From Favolaschia claudopus (taxonomy: Eukaryota; Basidiomycota; Agaricomycetes; Agaricales; Mycenaceae): DNA of 64,000 bases. Below are positions 1-12,326 of this stretch, one piece after another; within the stretch, counting starts at the first letter, position 1; the number at the start of each line of letters is the position of its first letter. The stretch is taken from NCBI GenBank assembly GCA_037176885.1, contig JAWWNJ010000004.1, forward strand, positions 3,286,001-3,350,000, read 5' to 3'. The notes beneath the pieces are model-generated. The model saw nothing but the letters and a program-made list of their open reading frames with translations. It made no database searches and had not been told where the DNA came from. The translations under genes and the position numbers were made by a program.

Positions 1-183
1 GTCTGATCATGATTTAGTTGTTGCCGAGGCCTCGGTCGCGGCAGTATTTGAGCCGTATCGTACCGTCCGGCTGGTTTTGTGTCCGTAAAGACGGAAGAAT
101 TGACCGTACGTACGGTACAGAGCCCTAGTCCCATGTTCAATCGAGAAAAACTCAGTAATATAACTCAATACACTGCTTATACA

Positions 184-3100
184 CTAGACATGGGGTTTGG
201 TTCTCTGTCTAATGAGCAACTTGACAATCTCATTATGTCCTCCTATCATTGCAGCATTGAATGCATTGCCATACTCTTTGTCTTTTCGGTCCGCATCAGC
301 TCCATGATTAAGCAAGACCTGAGCAACCTCATAGTGACCAAAACGGCATGCACCTGCCAATGCACTCCAAGATTCCTCAACCTGAGAGTTAACCTTTGCA
401 CCATGATCGAGGAGTAATTGCACAATCTCAAGTCGTCTGTGAATGGAGGCCAATAATAATGCAGGTCTTTTAGATGCATCTTGCAGCAAAACATCTGCTC
501 CATTCATAAGCAACATTTTGACTATGTCAGTTTTCCCCCTCGCTGCTGCAGTGTGAAGAGCAGATCCATATCGACCTCCTCGTATATTTACATTTGCCCC
601 CTTCTCAAGTAATAGTAGAGCAATATTCATATGACCGCCTGATGCCGCTGCTGCCAAAGCACTTCCGTATTCTCCACCTTGTTTGTTTAAGTCTGCGCCA
701 CTATTTACAAGAATATGAAAGAAACTGATATCTCCGTGATGAGCAGCTTTGATCAACATGGTGCCATAGACTGGAATGAAGATGTTGATGTTAGCACCCT
801 CATGAATGAGAAGATCCCTGACTTTCTCCTGGTTTGTGAGGAAAGCTGTTCCAAGTGGCCCATTATAATATCCACCTTTGGAATTTATATCTGCCCCATG
901 CTCAAGCAAACACTGAATGATTTCAATATGACCACGACATGTTGCAGCACCTAATGCAGTTCCATACCGCCCGCTATGCACCTCCACACTTGCATGATTG
1001 GCAATGAGAAGTTTGACAAGACTCTTATCTCCGTGGTATGCTGCTGTTGCGAGTGCAGTTCTAGCGTTGTTATGTTGTGGGAATGGTATATTGACATCAG
1101 CACCTTGTGCGATAAGAAATTGAGTTACAAGCTTATGACCATCAGTCATCGCTGCATATAAGGCTGAGTCGTTTTGAGCATTACAGATGTTTATATCTGC
1201 ACCATATGCAAGCAAGATTTGTACAAGATCCATATTGCCTCTACGAGCTGCTATTGCCAATGCAGGTCCATGTTGTCCAGATAACTCATTTGTATTTGCA
1301 CCATAGTCAAGCAGTAATTTGACAGTTTCAATGTTCTCTGCATAAACTGCTGCTTGTAACGCACTACCAAATGGTTTCCCTTGTACACTGACATGGGCAC
1401 CATTTCCAATGAGTAGTTCAATCATTTGGAGGTGACCATAGTATGAAGCAACAATAATAACTGGATTCTGTGGGTCATTCCAGAAATGTGTCTCCTTGAT
1501 CAGAAACTTGACAATTTCAAGAAGATTAGCAGCTACTGCTACCCAGATAGGTGATGATTCTGAGGGCCAGTCACGATAATTCCAAGGTGGTGAATTCCAC
1601 AAAAGTCGCAGTTTTTTCTTCCACTGATGTGCTTGGCAACAGAAGTGAAGCAGCTTGGTCCTGAGATCAACTTCAGGCTGTCCTTGAGCATGACCTAGAC
1701 AGTGTTGAGCATAATTCAGCAGAGGCGGAGGGCAGAATGAGATTGATGTTCGAAGAATTGAATCAAAGTCCAAGAAAGTGAGTAGTGTACTTGTTATCTG
1801 TGTTTGAGCATCTGGTAGTCTTCGTAGATAGAAGTTATCCAGATACTCTTGTAATGTATGATGAACCAGCTGCACAAGTAAACATTGTGTGTCAATCACT
1901 ACAAGTCCCGCACAAACAGAGAGAATGATCTGTATGTCTAGCATATTATCTTCATCTAGAGCTCTTGTACCAGGCTCGATTGCAAGGGCCATTGTGAGTT
2001 CAGAGACTGTCAATGGTCGTTTTGCATTGGCTACCCACATGATTGTTGTAACAGCCGTAGTCCGATCTTCTTTGTTTTGAGCATCTATACGTTGCATCAC
2101 AGTGTCATAACTATCATGAATGTCTTTGGGGAGGACATTGAGAGCTTCTCTGACAGCCTTGATGGTATTCTTTGTGCTGAGGGATGCTATATGAAGTTTA
2201 GCCAGAAGAAACCTAGTTAGAAAATGATCAAGTACAGCCTAGCAGTAGCCTGTTCACTCACATTCCATCTATGTTCATAGCAATTGTTGTATGAATCTCC
2301 TGCAGTAAATGGGGCTGTCTTTGAACATGCCTAGCAAGTCGGGGAGACAAGCCGACTTGTGTGTCAATGTATTGTCGGATATCTTCTGGTGATGCACAGA
2401 CATTGAGAGTTATTGCCTTTGGCGATCCTAAAAGCTCCGGAGATAAATGCGGTCTTGAAGTGATTAGCAAGTTCACATTGCTTCCCAGTTGTCCCAGATG
2501 GTGGAGAAAAATGAGCTGCTGTCCTTCTGGATATTCATCAATTGCGTCAACAAGAATGAATACCCTTGATAGCTTCGAAATGGTAGCCCTGAGGAGGTCT
2601 GAAACTTCTTCCAGGGAAGGTGAAGTATTTCTCTCAAAGTGCCGTTGATATAATTTCTTGGCTATTAGACCGATTTCTTTGTCCAGCACAAGCTGTCTCC
2701 AAATAGCTGCCAGGAGATTGCTAGGGGATTGCTGGTCTGCCTCTTTGTGGTTCAAATAGGCACAAGCTACCTGAGAATCCTGGGTGGTCACTTCACGACA
2801 AAGATAATCCACAACCATAGAGCTAAGTGTTTCAGATATAAATGTGGCCAATAACTCAAATAAATATCTTACACAAGTACAGTTTTTCCTGCTCCAGCTG
2901 ATACTCAATGTCAGACAAAGCAGTACTAGATTTTGATTGGACGTACGGATGCCTGTACACCAGAGAATTTGACCCCTCATAGCCTTCCATATTTGAAACT
3001 GTGGTTCCACAAGTAGCCAGCCTCCAGTTCCAGGTACACGAGAACGTGAAATGTCTGAATGTCTGATGAAGAAATTGATCGGAGAAATCCATTGGATTAT

Positions 3101-3925
3101 TTCGGAACGTTCCTTTGCTGAAAATCATTTCAACATCAGTTTGTTTAATCAAGATTGGTACATACCCTCCGTTTGAATATGCTGCACAGATATGCCGTCA
3201 TTGACATGTTTGAGTGAATGTGTCATCACTGAATACAGGTAAGTATAACCACTGAAATTCAGAGACGAACAAAAAAACCTACTGTCCATGCGCAATTTGT
3301 GCTCAGATATCCCTCGATCCATCTCAGATTTGACGGTTTCGGCAACACTGCCCAGTGAGTAAAGCATAGCTGATCATTGATGTTCCAAGCAAGGAATGAG
3401 AACAAGTCTTAGGGAAGAGCTGGAAAATCACGGACCTCCCTGAGTCGACTTGTGCTCTTGGCTCATATCCCTGATAATAGTTCAGCAACTGATTGGAACA
3501 AAAGAGACGAATTACCATAAATCGATCAACAACCACGAGTTCAACACGGACTTGAATTGCTCAATCTTGACCAGATACTCGTGTGCTTCTTTCTTGTTCC
3601 AAATTGTCCAAGCTAACCTATCAGAAAGCTTTCCGATCAAAGCACCGCCGGTGTCACTGCTAGAGCGTAGGGTTTGCGCCATCTTTTCCATGGTTATTTT
3701 GAATGAGGTCAGCGGAGAAACCATTTGCTTCAAGGTTGGGCTCGACGGATTGCATTTCACACGAGTCTGTAACTCCTGAAGCAGTGTTCGTAGATCGTCC
3801 AGTTCTGTACGCAGCTGACGTTGTTCCTGAGGTGCGCGAACAAAATCCTGTACATAGGCTCTGGTCTTGGTCACAGCGTCGATGAGCTGAAGGATGCTGG
3901 CGATGGCGCCGACAACATCCGCCAT
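184..3925 (-). CDS. STAND/NLR-like protein: N-terminal helical domain, NACHT, ankyrin repeats
   Basis: Eight exons fit in phase (3925-3516, 3470-3436, 3369-3283, 3228-3166, 3117-2947, 2897-2873, 2822-2262, 2212-184), giving 1,126 residues. The N-terminus (MADVVGAIASIL) resembles the fungal STAND N-terminal helical bundle. A WISPINFF segment and the GTGGWLL motif lead into the NACHT domain. Its Walker A, GIPGAGKTVLV, is split by two introns of 49 and 50 nt. Walker B (VFILVDAIDEY) and ITSRP follow. The C-terminal half is about a dozen ankyrin repeats with typical ALxxAAxxGH units. Proteins of this architecture are signal-transduction ATPases linked in fungi to non-self recognition and programmed cell death; the ligand is unknown. 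The ATG at 3952 lies nine codons upstream; I prefer 3925 because the conserved domain begins there. No disrupting change is visible. Confidence 0.9.
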
Positions 3926-5360
3926 GGTGGGAGAGGTCAAAGGGAAGAACATCGCTCAATTTGGTAATTGTTAAAGTGCCGTTGACCGGCACTAGACATG
4001 ACGGGTCTTGCTCCAAGATGCTCAGCTGGCCAATGTGGTCGTGTGAAACTACCCTCTCAGACCCAGATAGACCCGCCTCGAGGACAGAAATTATGTATGA
4101 GCGTGAAATGATTTATATTTGCCACCGACCCTCCGCCCATCAACGGAGAGAAGGTATTGAGGTGTAACGAGAGCCATGCACCACCAACTCTTCCGTTCCT
4201 TCTCAATCTCGGCCCTTCTCTTCCCGCATCGCAATGCCCGTGCTTCACGTACGCCCTCCAAGTCCTTGCAGTCATAGACAGCGGTACCGGCACCAACGAG
4301 TATCAGAGATACATAGCAGGTTCGACGCGGTACACGACCAAGAGAGCACCGCAGAAGAGGCGCGGTCTGAATAGGTCCATGTCAAAATGGATGATGTGCA
4401 AGCGCGAAGACGGTAGGTGCAGGACAGTGGAAACGGGGTTTACAGCCGTCTGTGCGCATGGAGTATTGGACGGGCGGGCTCATAGTATGGGAAGCAACTA
4501 GATGCACATTCCACCAGAAAGCACCCCTCGTCTCCTCCTCACTTCGCTTCGCTGCGAGAGGCGCACATAATCCACAGCCTGATATGTATAGTGCGCGGAC
4601 CTGCAAAGGCCGGAATTGGCAATGGCGGTCAACTGTGCAGGCGTGCGGCACGTATATCCTCAATCCCAAATTCTTCACATTGGTGAGCCCCATGATCGTT
4701 GTGGGATGGAAGAAGCCGTGACGTACTTTACACCCCTGCGCCGCCATCTCCGTTGTCCCGACCCTCGTGAAGCTTGACAGATCATCTCGTCATTCACGCC
4801 GTTATCGTTCGCTCGCCGACACCTGCAATCTTGAGATGTACCCTGAAACACACAGGGAGGAAGCAGTCTAGAAGATCAAGTTAGCTGTGCGTCCCGAACG
4901 ACACAAGCATCTGCACCTCTAGTTCCCGAATGCTCGCCCGAGGAAGTCCTCGTCGTGACTAACCTCAGCCTTGTCTACGCTCGACGCATGCGATCGTCCG
5001 AATGACAAAAGTAGGGGCAGTGAGATCAGAGGAGATCTATCTGCAAAACTGACGTTTTGAGTACCCATGTCGAGTGAGCTCTTGACACGGATGCTGCCCA
5101 GGGTTATCAAGGCCGACAATGAAGCCGACGTGCGCCGACCAAGCGAAGGTCGAAGTGAGGGTGAGGTGCGGTGAGAGGAGGTGAGAGGAGGCGAGCAATG
5201 GATCGCGTGGAGAGAAGAATAAAGAAGAACTTGAGGACAAGACGGACTCGCGCGCATCTAGTCTGGTCGCCTTGGCGTTGGATGCCCGCACCCGCACCGA
5301 GTAGCCCAACATCGCAGAATTGGAAGAGAAAGTAAGCCGTCGCTTTCCGGAATGACAAGG
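3926..5360. other. Upstream region of the STAND gene, no gene seen
   Basis: About 1.4 kb without a convincing coding sequence. Open frames here are short, overlap on both strands and show no recognisable motif. The part nearest 3926 should carry the promoter of the STAND gene. Base composition rises in G+C towards 5 kb. Confidence 0.4.
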
Positions 5361-5826
5361 AGATGCGTGGCAGCCCCACACTACTGTGGCCGGATGTACG
5401 TGTGCGTCCACATCGCAATCGACTTCGATGAACGCTAACGGATGAGCGAGCATAGCGACGATGTCGTCGACGAAGGAGGTGGCGCCCCCGTTCCCCCTCC
5501 GCAACCACCTCCACATTCCCCAACACAAAAACGTATCCCAATGATCCCAAGTCCTCACACTCATACGACACGTCCGAACCCGGGACGAGGTCTTCCACAC
5601 GTTTCGTTCTCATACCCCGTCCCGTACCCTTCCCGTGCGGATCGAAAAGCAAGCGACGCCGCTTGAGGAACGACGCAGCGTCTTCGCTGGCGCTGTGACT
5701 GGTGACCGTGACTGTCACACCGTCCACGAAAAGGGCGGAGCGGCGGGCATACAACAGCCATAGTTCAGAGACGAGACGTGGGGCGGTGACGCGGGGTAGA
5801 TGGCAATTGAGGTGGAGGTCGCTTGA
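5361..5826 (-). pseudogene. Decayed coding fragment, family not recognised
   Basis: Two adjacent minus-strand frames give protein-like sequence with balanced composition, unlike the arginine/serine-rich shadows around them. One frame (5826 to about 5485) reads DLHLNCHLP..., SELWLLYARRSALFVDGV and SYECEDLGSLGYVFVLGN. The next (about 5492-5361) reads SFVDDIVAMLAHPLAFIEVD. They join with a one-base shift in a G-rich run at about 5488, so this looks like one old gene with a frameshift. I do not recognise the family. A short unusual intron is an alternative. The full open frame 5107-6030 is longer but low-complexity at both ends. Confidence 0.35.
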
Positions 5827-6978
5827 GACTGGGCAGTGGGTGGGGAGGAGAGAAGTATTGTAGTAACCGCGAGAAGCGAGAATTGGAGCAAGTGTGTAGT
5901 TGTCGACAGCGGCGGGGCACGAAGTCGCAAGTCGGGTCGGAGGTGCAAACGTGGGAGTGACAATCCCAGCAGCGCGGGGAGAAAGGGAAGGGGATGCCAC
6001 GGATATGCGCAGCGGGCGAGGCGAGTGCACGCGGGGCGGCGGGACTTAATTGGTGGATCCTCCTTCGAGTGGGCAGCCCACGCCAACGCTGCCGGAACTA
6101 TACACAATCCGACACTGGGGCTGAGGTTGGTGCATTCGGGCAGGACGGCATCGTCGTCGCAGTGGGAAGTCGGGGATTCAAATGCGGTGGTTAGGTGGTT
6201 AGATGTCGAGATCGATATCGTAGTGGGGCATAGGAGGGACACGGTACCACATCTCGCGGACTGATAACGAGAACTCTGAGAGCGGAAGACGGACGTCGGG
6301 GTGCGGGGTGCCTATATACATCCGAAACAGGAGCGTTAGCATGGGTAATGAAAAGAAGGGATGAAGTAAAGAACGTACGGGGGAACGTACTTTGTTGTCG
6401 ACACAGAACGAGGGTTCCATCGACGAGAATATCTCGTGCGATGATGAGGACAAGCCTCCTCACTCGAGGCGCAGTCCACCTTGGTCGTTTTCTTCGCTTG
6501 ATCCACGCATCCACCCCGCTCGACCCCCGAGACAACACTGTCTCAGTGCCCCGCCGACTAAAACGATCATCCCGTCCATCCGTCCACCCAGCCATCTCCA
6601 TCCCGATCGACACCTCCATCCGCCACCAATCATTCATCCATCCAAACCCTCGGCCTCTCTGCCTCCGCAGCCAATCGACACTTGCCCTCCTCGTCATGGT
6701 CGAGACACCCTCGATGAGTCGATTCATTCCGGCTGAGAAGGATGTGCAGGTGCCTGAGGTCAGTCGTCGACACGGAGTCGAGTGAGATTGAAGGCGGAGT
6801 TGGGATGGAATGGGAGGGTTAGCGAGGGCGCGGCGCGTGGGCGTCCGGGGACCAGGTAGGTAGGGCGGTCGGGAGAAGGGGAGGGATGTCGAGAGCGGTG
6901 ATGAGGGGGTAAAAGACGAGGCGTCGTCGTCGTCGTCGACGCTGTGGATATGATTCGAGCCGGGTATGGACGCTACGC
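5827..6978. other. GC-rich spacer, nothing recognised
   Basis: CpG-rich sequence with overlapping open frames on both strands that encode arginine-, proline- and serine-rich strings typical of chance translation. A run of GTC/GTCGTC triplets occurs near 6925. No domain or splice-consistent gene was found. Confidence 0.4.
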
Positions 6979-7281
6979 CTATTGTGGCCTAGAAAGTTTT
7001 CCATTGAGACCGACTTGGAGGGGCGGCGGACAGCTGGATGGTACGCGGAGAGGGGTGTCTACGCGTCGCGGCATCGATGTAGAGCGAGCTCCTTTAGTGA
7101 TTTCGTTAGCGAAGCGCGAGACGGTGAGAGCGACGTGGGCGTACCGTCCGCCTTGCTTCAGCGTCGTCTCGAGAGCGAAGACGAGTGGAGTTGCGGAGGA
7201 CGCGGTTTCAGCGAGGGCAGTCGAGGAGTCGAGGAACAGGTCGTCATAGAACAGCTCCGTGCATAATGGGTAGTCAGGATT
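6979..7281 (-). pseudogene. Coding-like exon without a start codon
   Basis: A minus-strand frame without ATG runs from a splice acceptor (CTGGTAG just upstream of 7284) to a stop at 6979. It reads as ordinary protein, for example PDYPLCTELFYDDLFLDS, then TPLVFALETTLKQGGRY and AHVALTVSRFANEIT. The composition and an acidic YDD segment before a hydrophobic strand recall the C-terminal part of small fungal methyltransferases, but that is a weak impression. No upstream exon could be assembled with confidence in 7290-7890, so it is treated as a remnant or the last exon of an unresolved gene. Confidence 0.3.
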
Positions 7282-8450
7282 GGTCTACCAGTCGAGACCG
7301 TCGATGTATGCATATGAGCGAGTTCATTGAAGGGGACAGCGTCTGGATTTCAAGAGTATTAGCCGCAGGAATAAGAATGAGACGAAGGGGAAGCAAGGAA
7401 CCATTATTTGAACGAGGTGCGTACCATGATTCCAAGCCCTTGCGCGACGGGTTCCTTCGATTTATCGTAAGACCTCTCTGAATCACTTCCCAGCATTGTG
7501 GAGAGCGTGTGATGTGAGAGGGTGCCCGACGAGGTTAAGGACGCTACTGTGTAGGCAAGCCGCAAGCGTTAGTCTCCGGAGGAAGCGTGAAAACGCTAAT
7601 GCGACGTACGAGTCAAGCGAGAGTTCGTCCCAAGCCCCAGTGTAGCTCACATCCAGAGAGATACGCCGCCCGAGGGACGAGTAGGCGGCGAAGGTATGGC
7701 AGGCCGTCCCGTGGCAGCTCCTCCACTGCAAGTATTGAGTATGGCAAAATCTTGCAGGGTGGCGCCTCTTGTAGGTTGCTGTTAATGGACTAACGTTAAC
7801 GGGGTCCACAGTTGGGTTAGACGCTTGAAAGACATGCAGATGGCTGCCAACCCAGCAGATATGACTCTTGATTCTTGACTCGGACGACATTCTTCAAGTT
7901 TGCTTCAGGTCGATTCATTCATTCGGGACGCTTCATTGTCGTTAAAAACCGAGCGTATCCGTGTTTATGCCTCTGCTGAACCAACGTATTCAGCGGAAGC
8001 CCGCAAGGACATCGAAGAGGAATGCGAGGAGGAAGTCGGGAGGAGGCCTGAGGGCGTGAGAAAGCTTACGTGGCGTCGGATTCCCGGCCTCCGTGTCCGG
8101 GCCGTAGCTTGCCGCCGTGTTCAACTTTCAAAAGTTCAACCTTGTGTGCGACTGGTGCAGTGGAGAGAATAGATGAAACTAAAGGATCACGGGCGCTTCT
8201 TAATTTCTATGGGATCTAAGCCACTTCCGGTGGGGCAGGCTCGCTGACACTCAAATGAAAGCGTAACGCCGGAGGTCGAGGATGAATCCCATGTAGATAC
8301 ACTTACTTACGTGCGTATCCAAAAGGACTTCGAGCCCAGTCATGTTGGCCGAGAATCAGTTTGTGTGTGTTTTTTCTGTTGTGGTAAAAACAGTGGCGGC
8401 TGAGGATCTGAATGAACACCGAACCCTTCGAAATACACCACTAACATTAG
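7282..8450. other. Intergenic, nothing firm
   Basis: Short overlapping frames only. The minus-strand frame 7483-7890 begins with ATG and could hold exons upstream of the fragment at 6979-7281, but no phase-consistent join was found. Confidence 0.3.
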
Positions 8451-8464
8451 TAACTTTTTTGTTT

Positions 8465-10090
8465 GCTATGCTGATTTAGCGCGGGTCCGTGATACTTCGA
8501 CGCCGCATGCATTGAATGAGGTGAAGGTGGAGAGACAATGCGCATCGAATTGAACGTCCATGGAACCCTCCGCCCACAGAGATTGTGATTCAACTTGGAG
8601 GGATTAATCGATGTCGGATGCGGAGCTACAAGGAAGCGCTCAACGGAAACTGAATCTTGAAAAAAGAAGAAGAAGAAAATGATCTTCGATTCTGCATGTG
8701 CGTCGCGGGGAATTGAACCCCTTTTCGCGTACAACCAAGTTACTTATCGACGAACACATTCGACTCGTCTTTACTACCTGCAGGCTGCAGTTATCAACAA
8801 ATGTGAAGGGACCTGAGATTGAATGTTAAGATTCAAAGCTGGTTCGAAAAGGTAAAACTCACTGGCACTCGCCTCAGACACTTTGAGCTTCCCTTGAAAA
8901 CCGATATCCAAAATTAACCAAGAACAAAAAAAGCGATGTCCATCCTTCGACATGCGCAGAGAGGATTCGAACCCCATTCATTCATCGTCTCCGAGCCATC
9001 GGCTACTAGTACCGCGCAAGCGTATGCGTCCGAATACTTCGACACGACACGTCTTTTCGTGTTCATGTTAAAAATTGTGATCCAGCGGAATTGAAGTAAA
9101 GCAAATTCACTGTGGCACGGATCCCTTGAAAGCATCGGCGAATTCCGCCCACCGAGAAAAACTCAGAATCACGCTTGCTACAACGAACCAGGGAATCGAA
9201 CCCCTTCAACGCTCCACGTTGAACACCGAAAGCCCGTGACGAATCCAAACCAAATTCATTCATTCGGGGCGTGTACCCAGACACTGCGGCGCGGTGAGTT
9301 GTCCGGGTTGAATCGCAGGAGACCTTGTGAGCTTGACTCTGTCTGATTTCGAGATTAGAGTGGAACTGTGAAGCTGAGCGCGTGAAAGCAGATGTGGGCA
9401 GATCTAGATGATCTTGCTATTAGCAAGATTGTTAGGACAGATGCAGAGAAATAACGGAGTCTAGCATAACGCAAATCCGTAGCAGAAACGAAAAAGAGAG
9501 AAAGAAATCTTATGCTTGTATTGTGTAATGCGTCATGAGCAAGCAAACCTCGTCTCGCTGCTCATGGCATCAATCTTTCGTGAGCGTATGTTCCCAGACA
9601 CTTCGACGCGTCCAAGGAAGCAGCTTTGAATTACTACAGTCAAAAGTGATCAAAACCTCTTCCCAACAACTCACCAGGGAATCGAACCCTTGTACGCGAA
9701 AGAACTTGACGTTTTTAATCAAGTACATTGATTTTCTGTGTGTCCCCAGACACTGTAGAGAGTTTAGTTCTTCACAAGCCTTAAACGTGTCACAGGAGAC
9801 CGACCACTTGGCTGGACGAAGCTACAGTCTCACCTAGGCTAGTCCCCAAGCAGACAAGGTCATGGGTTGGAATCGCAGACTTCAAGACAGAGCCAATCCA
9901 AGTTGGAGGAATTGCTACATTCAGTAAGTAAATAGACAAAAAAGGTCGGCCTCAGACAAGCTTTAACGTCGTCGAGGGAGTCGAACCCTTTGAACGCTGA
10001 TGCCAATGATCATATATGAGTTCCCATTGATGAAGCGCGTATTTCCGAATACTGCGACGCCGTTATTATCCGTGCCTAAATCTCTGTTAT
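8465..10090 (-). repeat. Array of decayed tRNA-like units (five B-box copies)
   Basis: Five minus-strand copies of a tRNA B-box/T-arm sit at 8709-8719, 8963-8973, 9192-9202, 9678-9688 and 9977-9987. Each is close to GGTTCGAATCC, flanked by complementary G and C runs that would form the T stem. Several have, 80-130 bases 5' on the same strand, a D-arm-like hairpin of the form GTGTCTGGGnACAC preceded by GTCG or CGCA (clear at about 9270, 9590, 9750, 10040). The layout resembles long-variable-arm (Leu/Ser-type) tRNAs. None gives a complete cloverleaf with a paired acceptor stem and a sensible anticodon, so I call them relics or tRNA-derived short elements. The first unit is followed by a T-rich run that could end Pol III transcription. 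Confidence 0.5.
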
Positions 10091-10720
10091 CAGCATGGAT
10101 AATTGCAGACGTACAGCAGAGTACTCGGACAGCATAGAAGTCGACCCTAGAAATACACGCAATCAGCACAACAGAAATCCTTGAGGGAAAGACCAGCATT
10201 CTGCTTGAGTTCGGGATAGAACGGTTGGCTTCCGGAGCAGCTAAGTGAGGTTGACCCTGAGAGACGGAATTCGAAACGAGCATACGTTGGAAAGGGCGAA
10301 CTTTCAGTCTATGAGACTCCAGATACGTTTCCGAGCGCGCGAGTGGGAAATCTGGGAGACTCGCTTTCATTGTTAAATCCTCCGAGGATGAACTCTTCAG
10401 ACGCAAGTTGATATTCCAGCTGAATTCTTCAAGTTGCTACAAGACTGCCAGGTTGGTTCGTCGCTTCGAAGACGCAGCGCATCTCGGGATAAAGATCATT
10501 AGATGAGATAACTTGAGGGTTAGGCTGAATATCTAGCAGCGCTGTGGAGAGTGGAAATCTGCAAAAAGTTGAGACGGATGTGGTGGCAGCAGAACAAGAG
10601 GTCGATCGTGGGAAGGTATTACGTGCACTCGGCTATGTCGTTACCGAAGCCATCCTTGAGTCTCCTTTTCATTCCACGCCGACACCGTTTGGAATCCAGC
10701 ACTTGCACGGTGGCACCCCC
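10091..10720. other. Leader region of F-box gene A
   Basis: No gene seen. Open frames continue upstream from 10544 in the frame of gene A, but the conserved family N-terminus starts at the ATG at 10721, so the upstream part is taken as promoter/5' leader. Confidence 0.4.
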
Positions 10721-12326
10721 ATGGAATCTTCGACTCCGAGGCCTAGCAATCCCTTCGGCTTCACCTCTCTCCTCCTTCCAAGCGCCACCGAAATCGCGGA
10801 CCTCCGACGGCTCACACGTTCCGGAATTTCACCCCAAGATCCTTCCAAGTTAGCAGAAGCTATTCAAGCAGTCACTCCGGAAATCGAGCGCTATGGCGCG
10901 GAGATCGAAAAGTTTCAGACAGAGCTCAATCGTCTCGTCACGGAACGCAGCTCGCTCATATTATACGCGGGACTCGGTCGCAGCGCGTTGGCTCCGGTGC
11001 AAAGAATCCCTGACGAGATGCTCGTTGAGATTTTTGGATGGTGCTCCCCATCGTCGTTGTATTGGGTGTCTGACGAGATCGACCGTATCTGCTTCCGTCA
11101 TCTCCGTGACCTGGCAAAGGTGAGCCGTAGTTTTCCGTTTTACCTCCTCAGTCGAAAAACTGACCTCAGTAATAATAAATATACAGGTTTGCTCCCGTTG
11201 GCACCACATTGTGATGAACACGCCCAAACTGTGGTCCAGAATCACTGTCAACACACATCTTTGGAGAAAGGATTCTTCCCCTTCTCCGAGCCAGCTGCTG
11301 CTCTTCCTCGAGGATGCTCTGCGCCGGGGAGGCAGCTACCCATTATCTTTGGACGTCGACCCAGACCATGGGGACGATAGTCTCCATGTCCTTGAACTGT
11401 TCAGCAGGCATGCGCATAGATGGAAGGACGTTGCGATTCGCCAATACTGCCACAATCACATTCTCTCGAAACTCAGCGGCAATCTGGGCCGATTGGAAAA
11501 ACTGGAGCTCGGGGGCAATTGGTCAGAGTTCGAATGTTTCCAGAACGCACCTCGTCTCCGGGAATTCGATTTTTGCGGGACGCCATCGGGCCTGCCCAAG
11601 ATACCATGGGGCCAAATACAAAAAGGCTCATTCAAAAAAGACAGACTCGCATCGTCGGTCTCGTCTGTGATCTCGTTCCTTAAACTGCTCACCAATGTTA
11701 ATACATTCACGCTCTCCCTTGACCTACGGGGTCAAAACCCTCCGGACTCGGATTCGATGGTGTCTTGGGACGTTCGACACCTCGATATGCCGCTCTCTGT
11801 TGATCACTCTCTGCCCATATCCCGTCTCATGGACAGTTTAACCCTCCCCTTCTTAACATCGCTCTCCATCCATCCCACACACGTCACCGGTCCTCCTCCT
11901 GCCTGGAGCTCCCCACATTTCGTCAATCTTGCCACGCGATCCGGGTTCGGCCAGAATCTCCGCTCCGTCTTCATACACGTTTGGGCCACGGACGACGAGC
12001 TGCTGCAATGCCTCGAAGCGCTAGACAGTCTCGAGGAATTGCAGGTCGTGGACTGTTGCTCCGATGTCGGCGAACCTGTGCAGACCGTCATCACGGACAA
12101 CTTCCTGCAGAAGCTTTCACGGGTAAGTTCCGATTCTGCTACGACTGGATCCACCACTCTCGTACCCGAACTCCGGCGTCTCACCTTACACTCTGTTTTG
12201 GACTTTTCCAACGCGTCGTTGCGCGACTTGTTGAAGTCGCGGGGCGAAGAATACAGATATGTTCGAGGTAAGGTTGTGGTCGATGGCGAGGCCAGTGAGC
12301 GACCTGTCACGCGAGGAATGGAATGA
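10721..12326 (+). CDS. F-box protein A (expanded family)
   Basis: Two exons, 10721-11119 and 11187-12326, with a 67-nt GT-AG intron at the position shared by all paralogues here. About 512 residues. The order is a variable start, a coiled-coil (EIERYGAEIEKFQTELNRL), an F-box-like core (ALAPVQRIPDEMLVEIFGWC), the junction motif VCSRWHHIVMNTPKLW, and a leucine-rich C-terminal region. F-box proteins recruit substrates to SCF ubiquitin ligases through Skp1; the target is unknown. The family C-terminus (NLWW...RREVS...GGLLF) is missing from this frame but partly readable one frame over after about 12262 (EEWNEIVWVVSEGGSNFEYG). A late frameshift has therefore replaced the last 20-odd residues. The gene may still function. 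Confidence 0.8.

Noticed and set aside
103..116. 14-base perfect palindrome ACCGTACGTACGGT downstream of the STAND gene
   Set aside because: A single occurrence with no partner or context; could be chance.
5107..6030. 307-codon minus-strand open frame as a gene
   Set aside because: Only the middle looks like protein; both ends are composition-driven and the coherent sequence moves to another frame. Reported as a decayed fragment instead.
8700..8730. Functional tRNA gene call for the B-box copies
   Set aside because: No copy in this array shows a complete cloverleaf with a plausible anticodon.
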